Assembly: GCF_002072155.1 (NCBI RefSeq)
Contig: NZ_BDIY01000005.1
Location: 119,005-183,004 of the forward strand
Direction: 5' to 3'
DNA: 64,000 nt
Source of the DNA: Roseovarius sp. A-2
Lineage (GTDB): Bacteria; Pseudomonadota; Alphaproteobacteria; Rhodobacterales; Rhodobacteraceae
A program made the translations under genes and the position numbers. Positions within the stretch are counted from its first letter, which is position 1. The number at the start of each line of letters is the position of its first letter. Shown piece by piece: positions 18,698 through 28,089 of the stretch. The notes under the pieces were generated by a model that searched no databases, was not told the DNA's origin, and worked only from the letters and a program-made list of their open reading frames with translations.

Positions 18698-19230
18698 CGT
18701 TTCTCATCCATTTGACTGTGAGCCCCTCTCGGGGCGTCGGGAGATATGTTTATCGCTCGATCCGTGGCATGATCCCTGGCTGGAGGGCCATTGGTCTGCG
18801 ATTGTGTCACACCCTTAGCGCGACCGCACCACGACTGCCAGCCTCCCGTGCCATGCCACGGGGCATGATATGTCGCGCGGTCGTTGTGCGAGCGGCGCTC
18901 GGATGATGTCACATGGTCGCGAGCGCTGCTTCGACTTCACTGGCCCGGGGCGAGGGACATTGCGTTCGCAAGACCGGATAAGCGGCCCGGACTTCGGGAG
19001 ACGCGTTTCGCAATCAACCGACATGTGCCCAAGAACCCGGCTTTCCGCCTGTTTTGTGGGCAAGAATTGCGAAACACGCGACGGTCGCGCCCGACCAGTT
19101 CAAAGTTGCGGTGCCAGTGGCACCCATTTGCAACTATGCGTCGGAATTTTCGGTCGCAACAGGCGAAACGAGGCTTCCATTTCATCCGATTCGATGGTCA
19201 TGTAACCGGCACTAACCAACTAAAAGAACG
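18698..19230. other. Intergenic region between ggt and the TakP-type TRAP operon
   Basis: These 533 bases separate two divergently transcribed units and must hold both promoters. Short frames on both strands show no recognisable protein and no ribosome site. No clear relic or repeat was found. Confidence 0.5.
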
Positions 19231-19260
19231 CCCGTCATCAAAGACGGGTGCAACAGGAGG
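19231..19260 (+). promoter_or_regulatory. Leader hairpin and strong Shine-Dalgarno before the TRAP binding-protein gene
   Basis: CCCGTC (19231-19236) and GACGGG (19243-19248) form a 6-bp stem with a 6-base loop. The ribosome site AGGAGG (19255-19260) lies 7 bases downstream, 9 bases before the ATG. The hairpin could modulate translation or stabilise the 5' end of the mRNA. Confidence 0.45.
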
Positions 19261-19269
19261 AGAAAATTT

Positions 19270-20355
19270 ATGGAACGACGCAAGTTTCTAAAGGTTGCGA
19301 CGGGGGGTGCGGTCGCATCTGCGACACTCGCGGCCCCGGCAATCGCGCAAGAGCGCACTGATCTGGTCATCGTGTCCACGTGGGGACGGGATTTTCCGGG
19401 TCTGGGAACAAGCGCCCAACGGCTTGCCGCCCGGATCGAAGAGCTGACCGAAGGCCGCTTCGCCGTTCAGTATTTCGCCGCTGGCGAGCGCGTTGGCGCG
19501 TTCGACAGCTTTGACGAAGTCGCCTCGGGCAATGCCAACGCCTATATCGGGGCCGATTATTACTGGAAAGGCAAGCATCCGGGCTGGGCGCCCTTCACCG
19601 CCGTTCCGTTCGGCCTGACCTATACCGAGATCGACGCCTGGATGAAATTCGGCGGCGGCCAGGCATTGCTGGAAAAACTCGGTGCCGAGTTCGGCATCCG
19701 TGGCATGCCCTGTGGCAATACCGGCGTGCAGATGGGCGGTTGGTTCAACAAGGAGATCAACTCAGCTGAAGACCTCAAGGGGCTCAAAATGCGTATTCCG
19801 GGTCTTGGCGGTGACGTCATGGCCAAGGTCGGCGCCTCGCCGGTCTCGCTACCGGGTGGACAGATTTACGAGAACCTCGTCTCTGGTGCCATCGACGCGA
19901 CCGAGTGGGTCGGTCCTTGGAACGACTTCTTCCTCAAGCTCTACGAGGCGGCGAAGTATTATTACTGGCCGGGCATGCACGAACCGGGCAGCCAGCTCAG
20001 CATGGGCTTCAATGCCGAGTGGTGGGGAGCCCGGTCTGACAACGACAAGCGCATCCTGACCGCCGCCTGCGCCGAGGAAAACGCGCTGCAGGCCGCCGAG
20101 ACCAACTACAACAACGGTGTCTACCTGAACCGCCTGATCAACGAGTACGGCGTTGAGCTGCGCGAGTTCAACGATGACGTCTACGAGGCCTTTGGCGATG
20201 CGGCGACCGAAGTGATCGAGGAAGCCCGCGATCACAGCCCCTTGGCAGCTGAGATCATCGACAGCTTCCTTGAGGTCCGCAACAATGTGGGTGCCTGGTC
20301 GAACCTTTCCGACGCCCCCTATGTCGCCAAGCGGAACCGCTACCTGAAGATCTGA
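19270..20355 (+). CDS. TRAP transporter substrate-binding protein, TakP-like
   Basis: This 361-residue periplasmic DctP-family protein has a twin-arginine-type leader (MERRKFLKVATGG... ending in AIAQ). The segments GGQIYENLVSGAIDATEWVG and NDFFLKLYEAAKYYYWPG are the signature of the TakP group, which binds 2-oxoacids (pyruvate, 2-oxobutyrate and similar) and related carboxylates. A strong AGGAGG precedes the ATG. It is followed by matching small and large permease genes. Confidence 0.87.
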   Translation: MERRKFLKVATGGAVASATLAAPAIAQERTDLVIVSTWGRDFPGLGTSAQRLAARIEELTEGRFAVQYFAAGERVGAFDSFDEVASGNANAYIGADYYWKGKHPGWAPFTAVPFGLTYTEIDAWMKFGGGQALLEKLGAEFGIRGMPCGNTGVQMGGWFNKEINSAEDLKGLKMRIPGLGGDVMAKVGASPVSLPGGQIYENLVSGAIDATEWVGPWNDFFLKLYEAAKYYYWPGMHEPGSQLSMGFNAEWWGARSDNDKRILTAACAEENALQAAETNYNNGVYLNRLINEYGVELREFNDDVYEAFGDAATEVIEEARDHSPLAAEIIDSFLEVRNNVGAWSNLSDAPYVAKRNRYLKI

Positions 20356-20465
20356 CGCGGAATGCGCGGGATCGCTGGCGGTTTGCCCGTCAGTCACGGT
20401 CGGGCTGGATATTCATCCGGCCCGACCCACCAAATATCCAATAAACAAGGGACGGGGGAGACCGG

Positions 20466-21434
20466 ATGATGGAGTCACAGGGCGCACCGGCGCCGCTGGT
20501 TCGAATATTCGGCTGGACCATGCTCAGTCTCATGGTCGCATTCTTGCTTAACGCGATCCTGAAATTCTGGTTCGATTTTCCGGGGGCCACGTCCGCATTC
20601 TCCGGCGGCGGCCTGATGGGATTTATCCAGATCGCGCTCTATTTCGCCGCGATCACGCTAGGCATATGGCATGTGCTGAAGACGCCTGACAGAACGCTTC
20701 GCTCGGAGGCGGCGGGCATCATAACCTTCAACACTTTCCTCGTCCGTGGGGCGTTCTGGGTCGTGCTGCTCGTCGGGCTGGGCGATGCCGTGGTGTCTTT
20801 TCTGCGCGTCAACAACATGCTGGAGGGCATGGTGGGCGCGGATCTGGCCGGAAACCTTGGCCGGGCAGAGTTTCGCGGCCTCTATTTTCACACGCCGCTG
20901 GTGATCCTCGGCATCCTGATCGCGGCTGTCACGCGGTCGCTCGGGTTCATCTGGCTTTCGCTTCTGGTGGTGATCGCGGAACTGTTGATCGTGTTCAGCC
21001 GCTTCGTGTTTTCCTATGAACAGGCCTTCATGGCCGATCTTGTGCGGTTCTGGTACGGCGCGCTTTTCCTTTTCGCATCCGCCTATACGCTGCTGGAGGA
21101 CGGGCATGTGCGCGTCGATCTGTTCTATGCCAGCATGCGGCGCGAGAGAAAGGGCCGGGTCAACGCGTGCGGTGCGGTCCTGCTGGGCATGCTGCTGTGC
21201 TGGACCATCCTCATCCTGGGCTTCGGCTCGTCTTCGAGCGTCATTGTCGGGCCGATCCTGGTCTTCGAGGTCACGCAGGCCGGCTTTGGCATGTATGTCA
21301 AATATTTCATGGCCGGGTTCCTCGGGGTCTTTGCCGTTACGATGATGGTCCAGTTCGTTGCGCAATTCTTCGAGGCCGTCGCCGACAAGCGCGGCGAACC
21401 CGGCGCGCGCGAGACGCATGCCGAAATCATGTAA
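20466..21434 (+). CDS. TRAP transporter small permease (DctQ-like, long form)
   Basis: This 322-residue integral membrane protein is roughly twice the usual DctQ length. About 140 N-terminal residues carry extra hydrophobic segments. The DctQ domain proper starts near the FSRFVFSYEQAFMADLVRFW stretch and shows HVRVDLFYASM, the conserved small-subunit motif. GGGGGAG lies upstream of the ATG. It is 110 bases after the binding-protein stop and 18 bases before the large permease. Long DctQ proteins accompany TakP-type systems, and this agrees with the neighbours. Confidence 0.82.
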   Translation: MMESQGAPAPLVRIFGWTMLSLMVAFLLNAILKFWFDFPGATSAFSGGGLMGFIQIALYFAAITLGIWHVLKTPDRTLRSEAAGIITFNTFLVRGAFWVVLLVGLGDAVVSFLRVNNMLEGMVGADLAGNLGRAEFRGLYFHTPLVILGILIAAVTRSLGFIWLSLLVVIAELLIVFSRFVFSYEQAFMADLVRFWYGALFLFASAYTLLEDGHVRVDLFYASMRRERKGRVNACGAVLLGMLLCWTILILGFGSSSSVIVGPILVFEVTQAGFGMYVKYFMAGFLGVFAVTMMVQFVAQFFEAVADKRGEPGARETHAEIM

Positions 21435-21452
21435 GAGATAAGGCCCGACCTG

Positions 21453-24095
21453 ATGGAACTGTTCTTCCTTCTTCTTCTCATCGTGATCATGGCGACCGCG
21501 CTCGGCTCGGGCTATCCGGTGGCGTTCGCGCTTCCCGGTTCGGCGATCCTCACGATCCTGCTGGCCTCCGGCGCGGGGTATCTCTTCGGGGGCGGCGTCG
21601 ACGCCTATTTCGGATCCGGTGGCCCCTCGCAGTGGTTGAGCGCCGGGGTGACCAACCTGCGCGGCGTCTACTGGGAGCCTGAACGCGATACGCTGATCGC
21701 GATTCCGCTGTTCATCTTCATGGGCATCATGCTGCAACGCTCGAAGATCGCCGAGGATCTTCTGGTCACCATGGCGCAACTCTTTGGCCCGGTGCCCGGC
21801 GGTCTGGGCATCTCGGTCGTTGTCGTGGGTGCGCTCTTGGCCGCCACCACCGGGATCGTCGGCGCGACGGTTGTGGCCATGGGCCTGATCTCGCTTCCGG
21901 CGATGATGCGCAACGGCTATTCCAATTCGCTCTCCACAGGTATCATCGCCTCTTCAGGCACGCTCGGTCAGATCATTCCGCCCTCGATTGTGCTGATCAT
22001 TCTCGCTGACCAGTTGGCCTCGGCGGTAGATCAGGCCGGGCAGATGCGTCAGACGCTCTACAAGGAGGTCACTGGCGAGTTGATGATGCCGTCCGAATAC
22101 GCCGTGGTTTCGACGAGCGCAGGAGACATGTTCCTCGGCGCTCTGGTGCCAGGGCTGGTGCTTGTCAGCCTCTATATCCTGTTCATCCTGACCGTGGCCA
22201 TCCTGCGCCCGCGGCTTGCGCCTGCCGTCCATCACGGGGGCCAGTTCGACCTTCGGTTCGTGGGCAAGATCCTGCTAGCGATGGTGCCGCCCCTCACGCT
22301 CATCATGATGGTGCTGGGGTCGATCATCGGGGGGATCGCGACGGTCAACCAAGCCGGGGCTATCGGGGCCGTGGGCGCGATGGTCATGGCCGGTTACCGG
22401 CTCCATCCCGGCGGCAGGCTGCAATTCGTGCCCGCGATCATGGCGCTGGCCGGGCTTGGACTGATCGCCTTCGTCCTGTCGAATTACAACACGAACGTGC
22501 AGAACATCCGGAACGCCGAGGATGCATTCGGCATCAATCTGGCCATTTTCGGTGTGGTTATGATTACCATTGCGGTCATCTGGAGCGGATACCGCGCCTA
22601 TGTCAACGACGGTGCCCTGACCGGGGTCATGCTGGATACCGCAAAGACAACGTCACTCGTGTTCATCATTCTTCTCGGGGCTGCGATGCTGACCTCTGCG
22701 TTCCGGGCGTTCGGCGGCGAGGAACTGGTCAAGCATTTCCTTGAAGGGCTGCCCGGCGGCTTCTGGATGAAATTCGCGATCGTCATGATGGTGATCTTCG
22801 TGTTGGGCTTCTTTCTCGATTTCATCGAGATTGCCGTGGTCGTGGTGCCGATCGTCGCGCCGATCCTGCTGGCCGATCCCGAGGCGAACATCACGGCGGT
22901 CTGGTTGGGCGTCATGATCGGCCTCAACATCCAGACATCGTTTCTGACGCCGCCCTTCGGCTTTGCGCTGTTCTACCTGCGCGGCGTCGCCTCCAAGGCG
23001 GTCAAGACGATCCAGATCTATATCGGGGTTTTGCCCTTCATCGCCCTGCAGATCGTGGCGCTGTTCATCGTCGCCGCATATCCGCCGCTGGTGAATTACC
23101 TGCCCATGCGCAGCTCGCTGACCGCCGAAACCGCGCCGCCGCCGATCAATCCGGCGCTGCAATATTGCGTCGAGAACTACATCGCTCAGGAATTCGAGCG
23201 CAACGGCGACAGCATCCTGGCCGCCATCGAGCGGGCGGAACGGCTCGATCTCGCTTACCTGCCTGAAAATCTGCGCGAAGATTTCGAGGACGGCCTGGAG
23301 AAAGCCCGCAGCGCGTTCCCGATGATCGACGAGATCGAAGAGATCAGGCAACAACTGGACGAAAAGGCGGTCGATTACCGCCCGCAACACACGATTGTCC
23401 GCGCCCTGCAAGGCGATGCGCGCAGGATTCAGGCCGAGCTTGAGGATTTGCGTGTGCAGATCAAACGCGGCTTTGGCGATACCGAGGCGCTACAGGCGCG
23501 GGTCGACAAGATGGAAGCCGAACGCGAGGCGTTGCTCGAGCAGGTTCCCGAAGAGTGGAAAGCGTTGCAAACGGCCTATGGCCAGATCACCTCTGCTGAC
23601 CGGCGCGCGCGCGGCCTGTATCGCCGCACGGTGGATCAGGCCTATGAGCCGGTTCAGGAGCTGATTGATGTCGTCGCGACGGCGGACACACTTGCCGCTC
23701 TCGACGACCAGATCGCCGCGCTCGCCGCCGATGCGCCGGATATGGACCGTGAAACCGCCGATGCACGCTTCAAGGAGGTCGAGCGGTCGTTCGGCGACGT
23801 CGCCGGTGCGAATGACATCCGTCGGCTACTCTCGGATGCGCGTCGCGAGATCGACGACAGGTCGCCCGATCCCGAACGCGCCGCCGAGTATATCGCCGAG
23901 GCACGCACGCTCTTCGAGTCCGAAGTGGAGTGGCGTACGCGGGCGCAAGACGAATTGCTGGACGATCTGAGAGAGTACAAGGCCGCAATCAGCGGCACCA
24001 TCGGCTTGCGCCAGCAGCCAAGATTGCCGCGTGAGCAGGCGCTCTTCGTTGCCTCCTGCAATGCCGAGCATCGTGATATCTCGCTGAACTTCTAG
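21453..24095 (+). CDS. TRAP transporter large permease (DctM) with long C-terminal coiled-coil extension
   Basis: The 880-residue protein has a DctM membrane part at about residues 1-548 with LQRSKIAEDLL, GATVVAMGLISLPAM, GQIIPPSIVLIILAD and TSFLTPPFGFALFYLRG. It includes an insert with an extra hydrophobic segment near residues 325-380. About 330 hydrophilic residues follow (549-880), rich in Glu, Arg, Ala and Asp in heptad-like patterns, for example LEDLRVQIKRGFGDTEALQ, predicted here to be helical coiled coil. Ordinary DctM proteins are about 430 residues and lack such a tail. No stop or frame change separates the parts, so the fusion looks real. The tail's function is unknown. Confidence 0.83.
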   Translation: MELFFLLLLIVIMATALGSGYPVAFALPGSAILTILLASGAGYLFGGGVDAYFGSGGPSQWLSAGVTNLRGVYWEPERDTLIAIPLFIFMGIMLQRSKIAEDLLVTMAQLFGPVPGGLGISVVVVGALLAATTGIVGATVVAMGLISLPAMMRNGYSNSLSTGIIASSGTLGQIIPPSIVLIILADQLASAVDQAGQMRQTLYKEVTGELMMPSEYAVVSTSAGDMFLGALVPGLVLVSLYILFILTVAILRPRLAPAVHHGGQFDLRFVGKILLAMVPPLTLIMMVLGSIIGGIATVNQAGAIGAVGAMVMAGYRLHPGGRLQFVPAIMALAGLGLIAFVLSNYNTNVQNIRNAEDAFGINLAIFGVVMITIAVIWSGYRAYVNDGALTGVMLDTAKTTSLVFIILLGAAMLTSAFRAFGGEELVKHFLEGLPGGFWMKFAIVMMVIFVLGFFLDFIEIAVVVVPIVAPILLADPEANITAVWLGVMIGLNIQTSFLTPPFGFALFYLRGVASKAVKTIQIYIGVLPFIALQIVALFIVAAYPPLVNYLPMRSSLTAETAPPPINPALQYCVENYIAQEFERNGDSILAAIERAERLDLAYLPENLREDFEDGLEKARSAFPMIDEIEEIRQQLDEKAVDYRPQHTIVRALQGDARRIQAELEDLRVQIKRGFGDTEALQARVDKMEAEREALLEQVPEEWKALQTAYGQITSADRRARGLYRRTVDQAYEPVQELIDVVATADTLAALDDQIAALAADAPDMDRETADARFKEVERSFGDVAGANDIRRLLSDARREIDDRSPDPERAAEYIAEARTLFESEVEWRTRAQDELLDDLREYKAAISGTIGLRQQPRLPREQALFVASCNAEHRDISLNF

Positions 24096-24100
24096 CGGAT

Positions 24101-24135
24101 GGCATGGCCGACGGTCCTCGATCGATGGCCATGCC
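24101..24135 (+). terminator. Hairpin after the TakP-type TRAP operon
   Basis: GGCATGGCC (24101-24109) and GGCCATGCC (24127-24135) form a perfect 9-bp stem with a 17-base loop, five bases past the stop codon. No T-run follows, so it may be an RNA-stabilising or factor-dependent terminator. Confidence 0.5.
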
Positions 24136-24227
24136 CCGCGCACCGGGGCGATCTTCGCCGGTCTGTGGTTAACTCTTGGGATGCGAGGGCCATCTAGGAA
24201 AGCCCGCGATTCACGGACGTGTTCGAA

Positions 24228-24383
24228 ATGGTCTCTCCGGCATCGCGGGGCGGGATACTCTATGTGATCGAGGGCACGACACTTGGACGGGCGCGCATCG
24301 ACCGCGACACGTTCCGGCGGTTGGCCGGTTGGCGTGCGCGGCTGGATCGTCCAAAACCTCTTGTCGATACGAGGTTGCCGTGA
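24228..24383 (+). pseudogene. Relic of a bacteriophytochrome-associated heme oxygenase (bphO-like)
   Basis: The frame encodes GGILYVIEGTTLG, which resembles the conserved YVLEGS-LGG helix of bacterial heme oxygenases. A short stretch then ends in TRLP and a TGA at 24381-24383. The upstream half of the gene is absent and the part after the motif is shorter than in an intact enzyme. The TGA overlaps the GTG start of a phytochrome fragment, the arrangement expected for bphO-bphP operons. Identification relies on the short motif plus this context. Confidence 0.5.
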
Positions 24384-24628
24384 CGCTGGATACCGGCAAC
24401 CTTGAAATCTGTAATCAGGAGCCGATTCATCTGATCGGGGCGGTCTAGCCGCGTGGTGCCCTGATCGCAATCGACGCGGATCGCTTCACCGTCGAAGAGC
24501 TCAAGCGCATCGCCAAGTTCTATAAAAGCGAGGAGGCAATCAGTGGGCAATTAGCGCAACACCATAAAGTTGCGCCTGAGGGCTCCGCGCGCGGCCTCTT
24601 ACACCACCTCACGGGACACAGCCACTAG
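24380..24628 (+). pseudogene. Relic of a bacteriophytochrome N terminus (PAS region), with nonsense mutation
   Basis: From the GTG at 24380 the frame reads DTGNLEICNQEPIHLIGAV, stop, PRGALIAIDADRFTVEEL. It matches the start of bacteriophytochrome photosensors, where C-(D/N)-x-EPIHxxGxIQPxGxLxA is nearly invariant. The TAG at the position of the conserved Gln (24446-24448) is a single-base change from CAG. After the PAS start the frame continues with about 40 unrelated residues and ends at 24626-24628. The GAF and PHY domains and the kinase are missing, so this is a decayed fragment. Confidence 0.68.
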
Positions 24629-24674
24629 CCGTCTAAAGCACTGTGAATTGACAGATCCGCAGCCGGGGCAACAC

Positions 24675-24850
24675 CCTTCGGATTTTCTGCAATAGCCAGC
24701 GCTATGGAGCTCCCGAGGGCTCGCTCAACCGATCGCATTTCGCGATCGAAAGCACACATTTATTCATTGGGATGTTATCGCTCCGCTGGCTAGTATCACT
24801 GTCAAGGAAGCTGATCGGGAGGGGGCGGTCATACGGGATAATGTCGTTCG
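24675..24850. repeat. Duplicated regulator-operator segment, copy 1
   Basis: This segment aligns nearly end to end, with scattered substitutions and single-base gaps, to 28059-28233. Shared blocks include CGAGGGCTCGCTC, TTTATTCATT, GTTATCGCT and GATCGGGAGGGG. The homology starts inside what would be the first codons of a divergent LysR gene, but the start codon equivalent is ATA (antisense strand, just left of 24708). So copy 1 keeps only a stub of a second lysR. It lies upstream of the dehydratase-lyase operon. Confidence 0.75.
24731..24747. promoter_or_regulatory. Predicted LysR operator, copy 1
   Basis: GATCGCA-TTT-CGCGATC is an inverted repeat with 6 of 7 arm bases pairing. It lies at the same place in the repeated segment as the perfect palindrome at 28115-28131. 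Its conservation in both copies, 187 bases upstream of the dehydratase gene, suggests that the same LysR protein controls this operon. Confidence 0.6.
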
Positions 24851-24933
24851 CGCGACGCTGCAGGCGTCCGACGTGTTTACCCAATTTGCCAAAGCCCGCC
24901 CCGCTGTTGATAACGCAATAACGGAAACTCACT

Positions 24934-26109
24934 ATGACAAAGATCAAATCGGTCCGTACCCGCGTCTGGAACTGGACAGGGCCAACTGTTCCACCTACCG
25001 GCAACTTCTGCACCAATGCCTCCGACGCGCTCTGGGTGAGAGGTGATGCAATGGCATCATTCCGGTTCCATCAATGGTTGACCTGCGAGGTTGAGGCCGA
25101 AGATGGCACGGTAGGGATCGGGAACGCGGCGCTTGCGCCCACTGTGGTAAAAAAGGCCATCGACGACTGGTACGCCCCCTTGGTGATCGGCGAAGATCCA
25201 TTTGATTATGCCTATCTGTGGGAAAAGATGTATCGGCGCACCCATGCTTGGGGTCGCAAGGGCATTGGCATGACAGCGATTTCTGCCATTGACATCGCGA
25301 TCTGGGACCTGATGGGAAAACTGGTTGGCAAACCGGTGTTCAAGCTTCTTGGTGGTCGCACGAAGGAGAAGATTCCAGTCTATTATTCTAAACTTTACGC
25401 GGGCCCCGTGGAGACGATGCAAGCGGAAGCGGAAGCCGCGATGAAACACGGTTACACCGGTTTTAAGTCCCGCTTTGGCTACGGGCCCAAAGAGGGCATG
25501 CAGGGGATGCGCGAAAACATAAAACGGGTCGAAGCGTTGCGTGAGGTCATTGGCTACGACAAAGACCTGATGCTTGAGTGTTACATGGGCTGGAACCTCG
25601 ACTACACCAAGCGGATGCTGCCTAAGCTAGCGAAATTCGAGCCGCGATGGCTGGAAGAGCCGGTTATCGCGGATGATGTGGCTGGCTATGCAGAGTTGAA
25701 CGCCATGGGCATCGTTCCGATCTCTGGCGGGGAGCATGAGTTCTCTGTCATCGGCTGTGCCGAGCTGATCCGCCGCAAGGCCGTGAGCGTGCTTCAATAT
25801 GACACCAACCGCGTAGGTGGCATTACTGCTGCGCAGAAGATTAACGCGATTGCCGAGGCCGCGCAGATCCCGGTCATTCCTCACGCTGGGCAGATGCACA
25901 ACTACCACCTGACCATGGCTAATACCAATTGCCCGATGAGTGAATATTTTCCTGTCTTCGACGTCGAAGTGGGCAACGAGTTGTTCTACTATATCTTTGA
26001 TGGTGATGCCGAAGCCAAAGATGGTTTTCTTCAGCTTGACGATGACCAACCCGGCCTTGGCATCAGTATATCGGACGAGCACCTCGAACATTTCGAGGTA
26101 TTCGAATGA
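24934..26109 (+). CDS. Enolase-superfamily sugar-acid dehydratase (L-rhamnonate dehydratase-like)
   Basis: This 391-residue mandelate-racemase/muconate-lactonising-enzyme family protein most resembles rhamnonate-dehydratase-type members. Metal-ligand segments are [16 protein letters not shown] and ISGGEHEF, and [10 protein letters not shown] supplies the probable catalytic His. In E. coli RhmD the first ligand segment is DCWM, so Glu replaces Asp here. The reaction expected is removal of water from an aldonic acid to give a 2-keto-3-deoxy acid. The ATG overlaps no neighbour, and the end overlaps the following lyase gene (ATGA), so the two are coupled. The exact sugar acid is not known. Confidence 0.8.
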   Translation: MTKIKSVRTRVWNWTGPTVPPTGNFCTNASDALWVRGDAMASFRFHQWLTCEVEAEDGTVGIGNAALAPTVVKKAIDDWYAPLVIGEDPFDYAYLWEKMYRRTHAWGRKGIGMTAISAIDIAIWDLMGKLVGKPVFKLLGGRTKEKIPVYYSKLYAGPVETMQAEAEAAMKHGYTGFKSRFGYGPKEGMQGMRENIKRVEALREVIGYDKDLMLECYMGWNLDYTKRMLPKLAKFEPRWLEEPVIADDVAGYAELNAMGIVPISGGEHEFSVIGCAELIRRKAVSVLQYDTNRVGGITAAQKINAIAEAAQIPVIPHAGQMHNYHLTMANTNCPMSEYFPVFDVEVGNELFYYIFDGDAEAKDGFLQLDDDQPGLGISISDEHLEHFEVFE

Positions 26110-27017
26110 CCCGATATGAAGGCATCTGGCCTGTTGCCCCCACGCCTTTTCACGATGACGGTTCGCTCGATACCGAGGGAATGAAGCGTGTTCTCGATTG
26201 CCTCATTGATCAGGGTGCCGATGGCATCTGCATTCTCGCCAACTATTCAGAGCAGTTTTTGCTTTCGGATGCCGAGCGCGAGATTTTGACACGGCTCTGC
26301 CTTGAACATGTCTCTGGCCGGGTGCCTGTGATCGTAACGATTAGCCACTATGCCACACAGATCGCGGTAGAGCGCGCCGTTCATGCCAAGGCATTGGGCG
26401 CTGCCATTGTAATGATGATGCCGCCCTATCACGGCGCATTGCTGAAGGGGTCGCCCCAGCAGACTTTCGATCAGTTCCGAGCCGTGGGCGAGGTCGGTAT
26501 TCCGATCATGGTACAGGATGCACCGCTTTCAGGCGTCGATTTGCCGGTTTCGCTGTTGATCAGGATGGCCCGCGAGATCGAAATGGTGAAGCTGTTCAAG
26601 ATCGAATGCCCGCAGGCGGCCAACAAGCTGCGTGCGCTGATAGCCGAAGGTGGCGATGCCATTGAGGGGCCGTTCGACGGTGAAGAGGGAATCACCTTGC
26701 TAGCGGATCTGGATGCCGGGGCCACCGGGTCAATGACCAGCGGTATGATCGTTGATCAGATCAAACCGGTCATCGAATTGCACCGCGCTGGCGACGTTGC
26801 CCGATCAACCGCAGCCTATAGTAGGATTGCAATGGTGATCAATCATGAAAATCGACAATGCGGTTGGCGCTCTTGCAAAGCGGCGATGGTTGAAGGTGGT
26901 GTGATCAAATCGGAGTTCTGTCGGCAGCCTACCGACCCACTTCACCCAGCTATACGCGCCCGCCTGATGGACTTACTAAAACCAGTCGATCCGTTGGTCC
27001 TGCGTTGGGGCCGATGA
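26106..27017 (+). CDS. Dihydrodipicolinate synthase-family (DapA-like) aldolase/dehydratase
   Basis: The 303-residue class I lyase of the DHDPS/N-acetylneuraminate lyase family has the Schiff-base lysine at about residue 165 in KLFKIECPQ. The usual YNVP segment, which holds the catalytic Tyr, reads QDAP (residues 137-140) here, and the GTTGE loop reads NYSEQ. This is therefore not a lysine-biosynthesis DapA. Coupled to an aldonate dehydratase, it likely cleaves or dehydrates the 2-keto-3-deoxy product. Both genes follow a predicted LysR operator. Confidence 0.8.
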   Translation: MTRYEGIWPVAPTPFHDDGSLDTEGMKRVLDCLIDQGADGICILANYSEQFLLSDAEREILTRLCLEHVSGRVPVIVTISHYATQIAVERAVHAKALGAAIVMMMPPYHGALLKGSPQQTFDQFRAVGEVGIPIMVQDAPLSGVDLPVSLLIRMAREIEMVKLFKIECPQAANKLRALIAEGGDAIEGPFDGEEGITLLADLDAGATGSMTSGMIVDQIKPVIELHRAGDVARSTAAYSRIAMVINHENRQCGWRSCKAAMVEGGVIKSEFCRQPTDPLHPAIRARLMDLLKPVDPLVLRWGR

Positions 27018-27086
27018 ACGTACGACAAGGTTTTGATGAATAGATGGATATACACGCCTTACTGCAATAACCAGAGCATTCTGGTG

Positions 27087-27122
27087 GGCCTTGATGGTTG
27101 GGGTGACCACACCATCAAGGCC
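27087..27122. terminator. Shared terminator between convergent lyase and lysR genes
   Basis: GGCCTTGATGG (27087-27097) and CCATCAAGGCC (27112-27122) form a perfect 11-bp stem with a 14-base loop. It lies between the stop of the lyase (27017) and the stop of lysR (27160). There is no T-run on either side. A bidirectional transcript end is the simplest reading. Confidence 0.6.
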
Positions 27123-27159
27123 GCGGCAAATAGAGGAGCCAATCTACCAGAACCAATCT

Positions 27160-28089
27160 TTATGCGTCACCGTTTGCGGCATTCATCCGCAGGAGATCTG
27201 CGAATTCGCGGGCTGCTTCGCTCAAAGGCTCGCCCTTCCATGTGACCAAACCGAATTTCTCTAGCCTTATCTCAGATAGCATCGGCAATTCCGTGAAAAG
27301 CCCGGCTTTGAGATGGGCTTCTACCAACGAGGACGGCAAAAGCGCTACTGCGTCCGATACCTGCACAAGGCTTAGGATCGACAGCAAAGAGCAGCATTCT
27401 ATTACATTATCAGGCGACCGCAGCCCGGCTTTGACGAAAGCGAGATCCAGCGCCTTGCGGGCCGGTGTGGACTGATTCTGGAGAATCCAGGGCCAATCCA
27501 CCAAGTCCGCTAGATCGTTGATCACGCGATCCTGTAGTGCATGACCGAAACGGGCCACGATGATCAGCTTTTCTTCTGCAAGCGGTTCGAATTCGAATAG
27601 CTGACTATGACGCTCGGAGCTGAATCGACCGACAACAAGATCCAACTCTTCGTTTTCGAGCATGTTCAATACGGTATCGCTGGTTTCGCCGTGCAGCGTT
27701 ATCGTCAGCTGCGGGCGCTTGCGTTTGATGTTGGCCAAGGATCGGAACATCAAATCTAGTCCCGCACCTGCGATTGCACCAATCTTGAGTGTGCCATAAC
27801 CCCCGGCCCGCCGGGCGCGGAAGTCGTCGGCGAACCGCTGCAAGCCTGTCAACTGATTGCGGGCATTGCTGATGGCAAACTCGCCCAAGGGCGTCGGCTT
27901 CAGCCCTCTGGCATGACGCTCGAACAAGGCGGCTTGGAATAGCTCTTCGACATCGCGCAGCATCTTGGAGGCCGTCGATTGCGTCATGTTCAGCGCGGCG
28001 GCCGCGCGATGCGTCGTACCATGGTCGGACAACGCCACAATTAGTGACAGTTGCCTGACCTTCAGATTGCTTGCAATATCTCGCGCCAT
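27160..28089 (-). CDS. LysR-family transcriptional regulator
   Basis: The 309-residue protein has an N-terminal winged HTH (about residues 11-70, with HRAAAALNMTQSTASKMLRDVE) and a LysR substrate-binding domain beginning near GTLKIGAIAG. It resembles the GbpR-like branch that controls sugar or carboxylate uptake genes. It is divergent from the tctCBA-like transporter, with the operator palindrome 26 bases upstream of its start. A stub of a second copy of its 5' end lies in the repeat before the dehydratase operon. It therefore probably regulates both units and itself. Confidence 0.9.
   Translation of the reverse strand: MARDIASNLKVRQLSLIVALSDHGTTHRAAAALNMTQSTASKMLRDVEELFQAALFERHARGLKPTPLGEFAISNARNQLTGLQRFADDFRARRAGGYGTLKIGAIAGAGLDLMFRSLANIKRKRPQLTITLHGETSDTVLNMLENEELDLVVGRFSSERHSQLFEFEPLAEEKLIIVARFGHALQDRVINDLADLVDWPWILQNQSTPARKALDLAFVKAGLRSPDNVIECCSLLSILSLVQVSDAVALLPSSLVEAHLKAGLFTELPMLSEIRLEKFGLVTWKGEPLSEAAREFADLLRMNAANGDA

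Noticed and set aside
18870..19291. Overlapping short frames between ggt and the TRAP operon
   Set aside because: No recognisable domain, no ribosome site, and frames on both strands of similar quality.
27033..27245. A 70-codon + strand frame between the lyase and lysR
   Set aside because: It spans the terminator hairpin and runs into lysR on the other strand. No similarity or ribosome site was seen.
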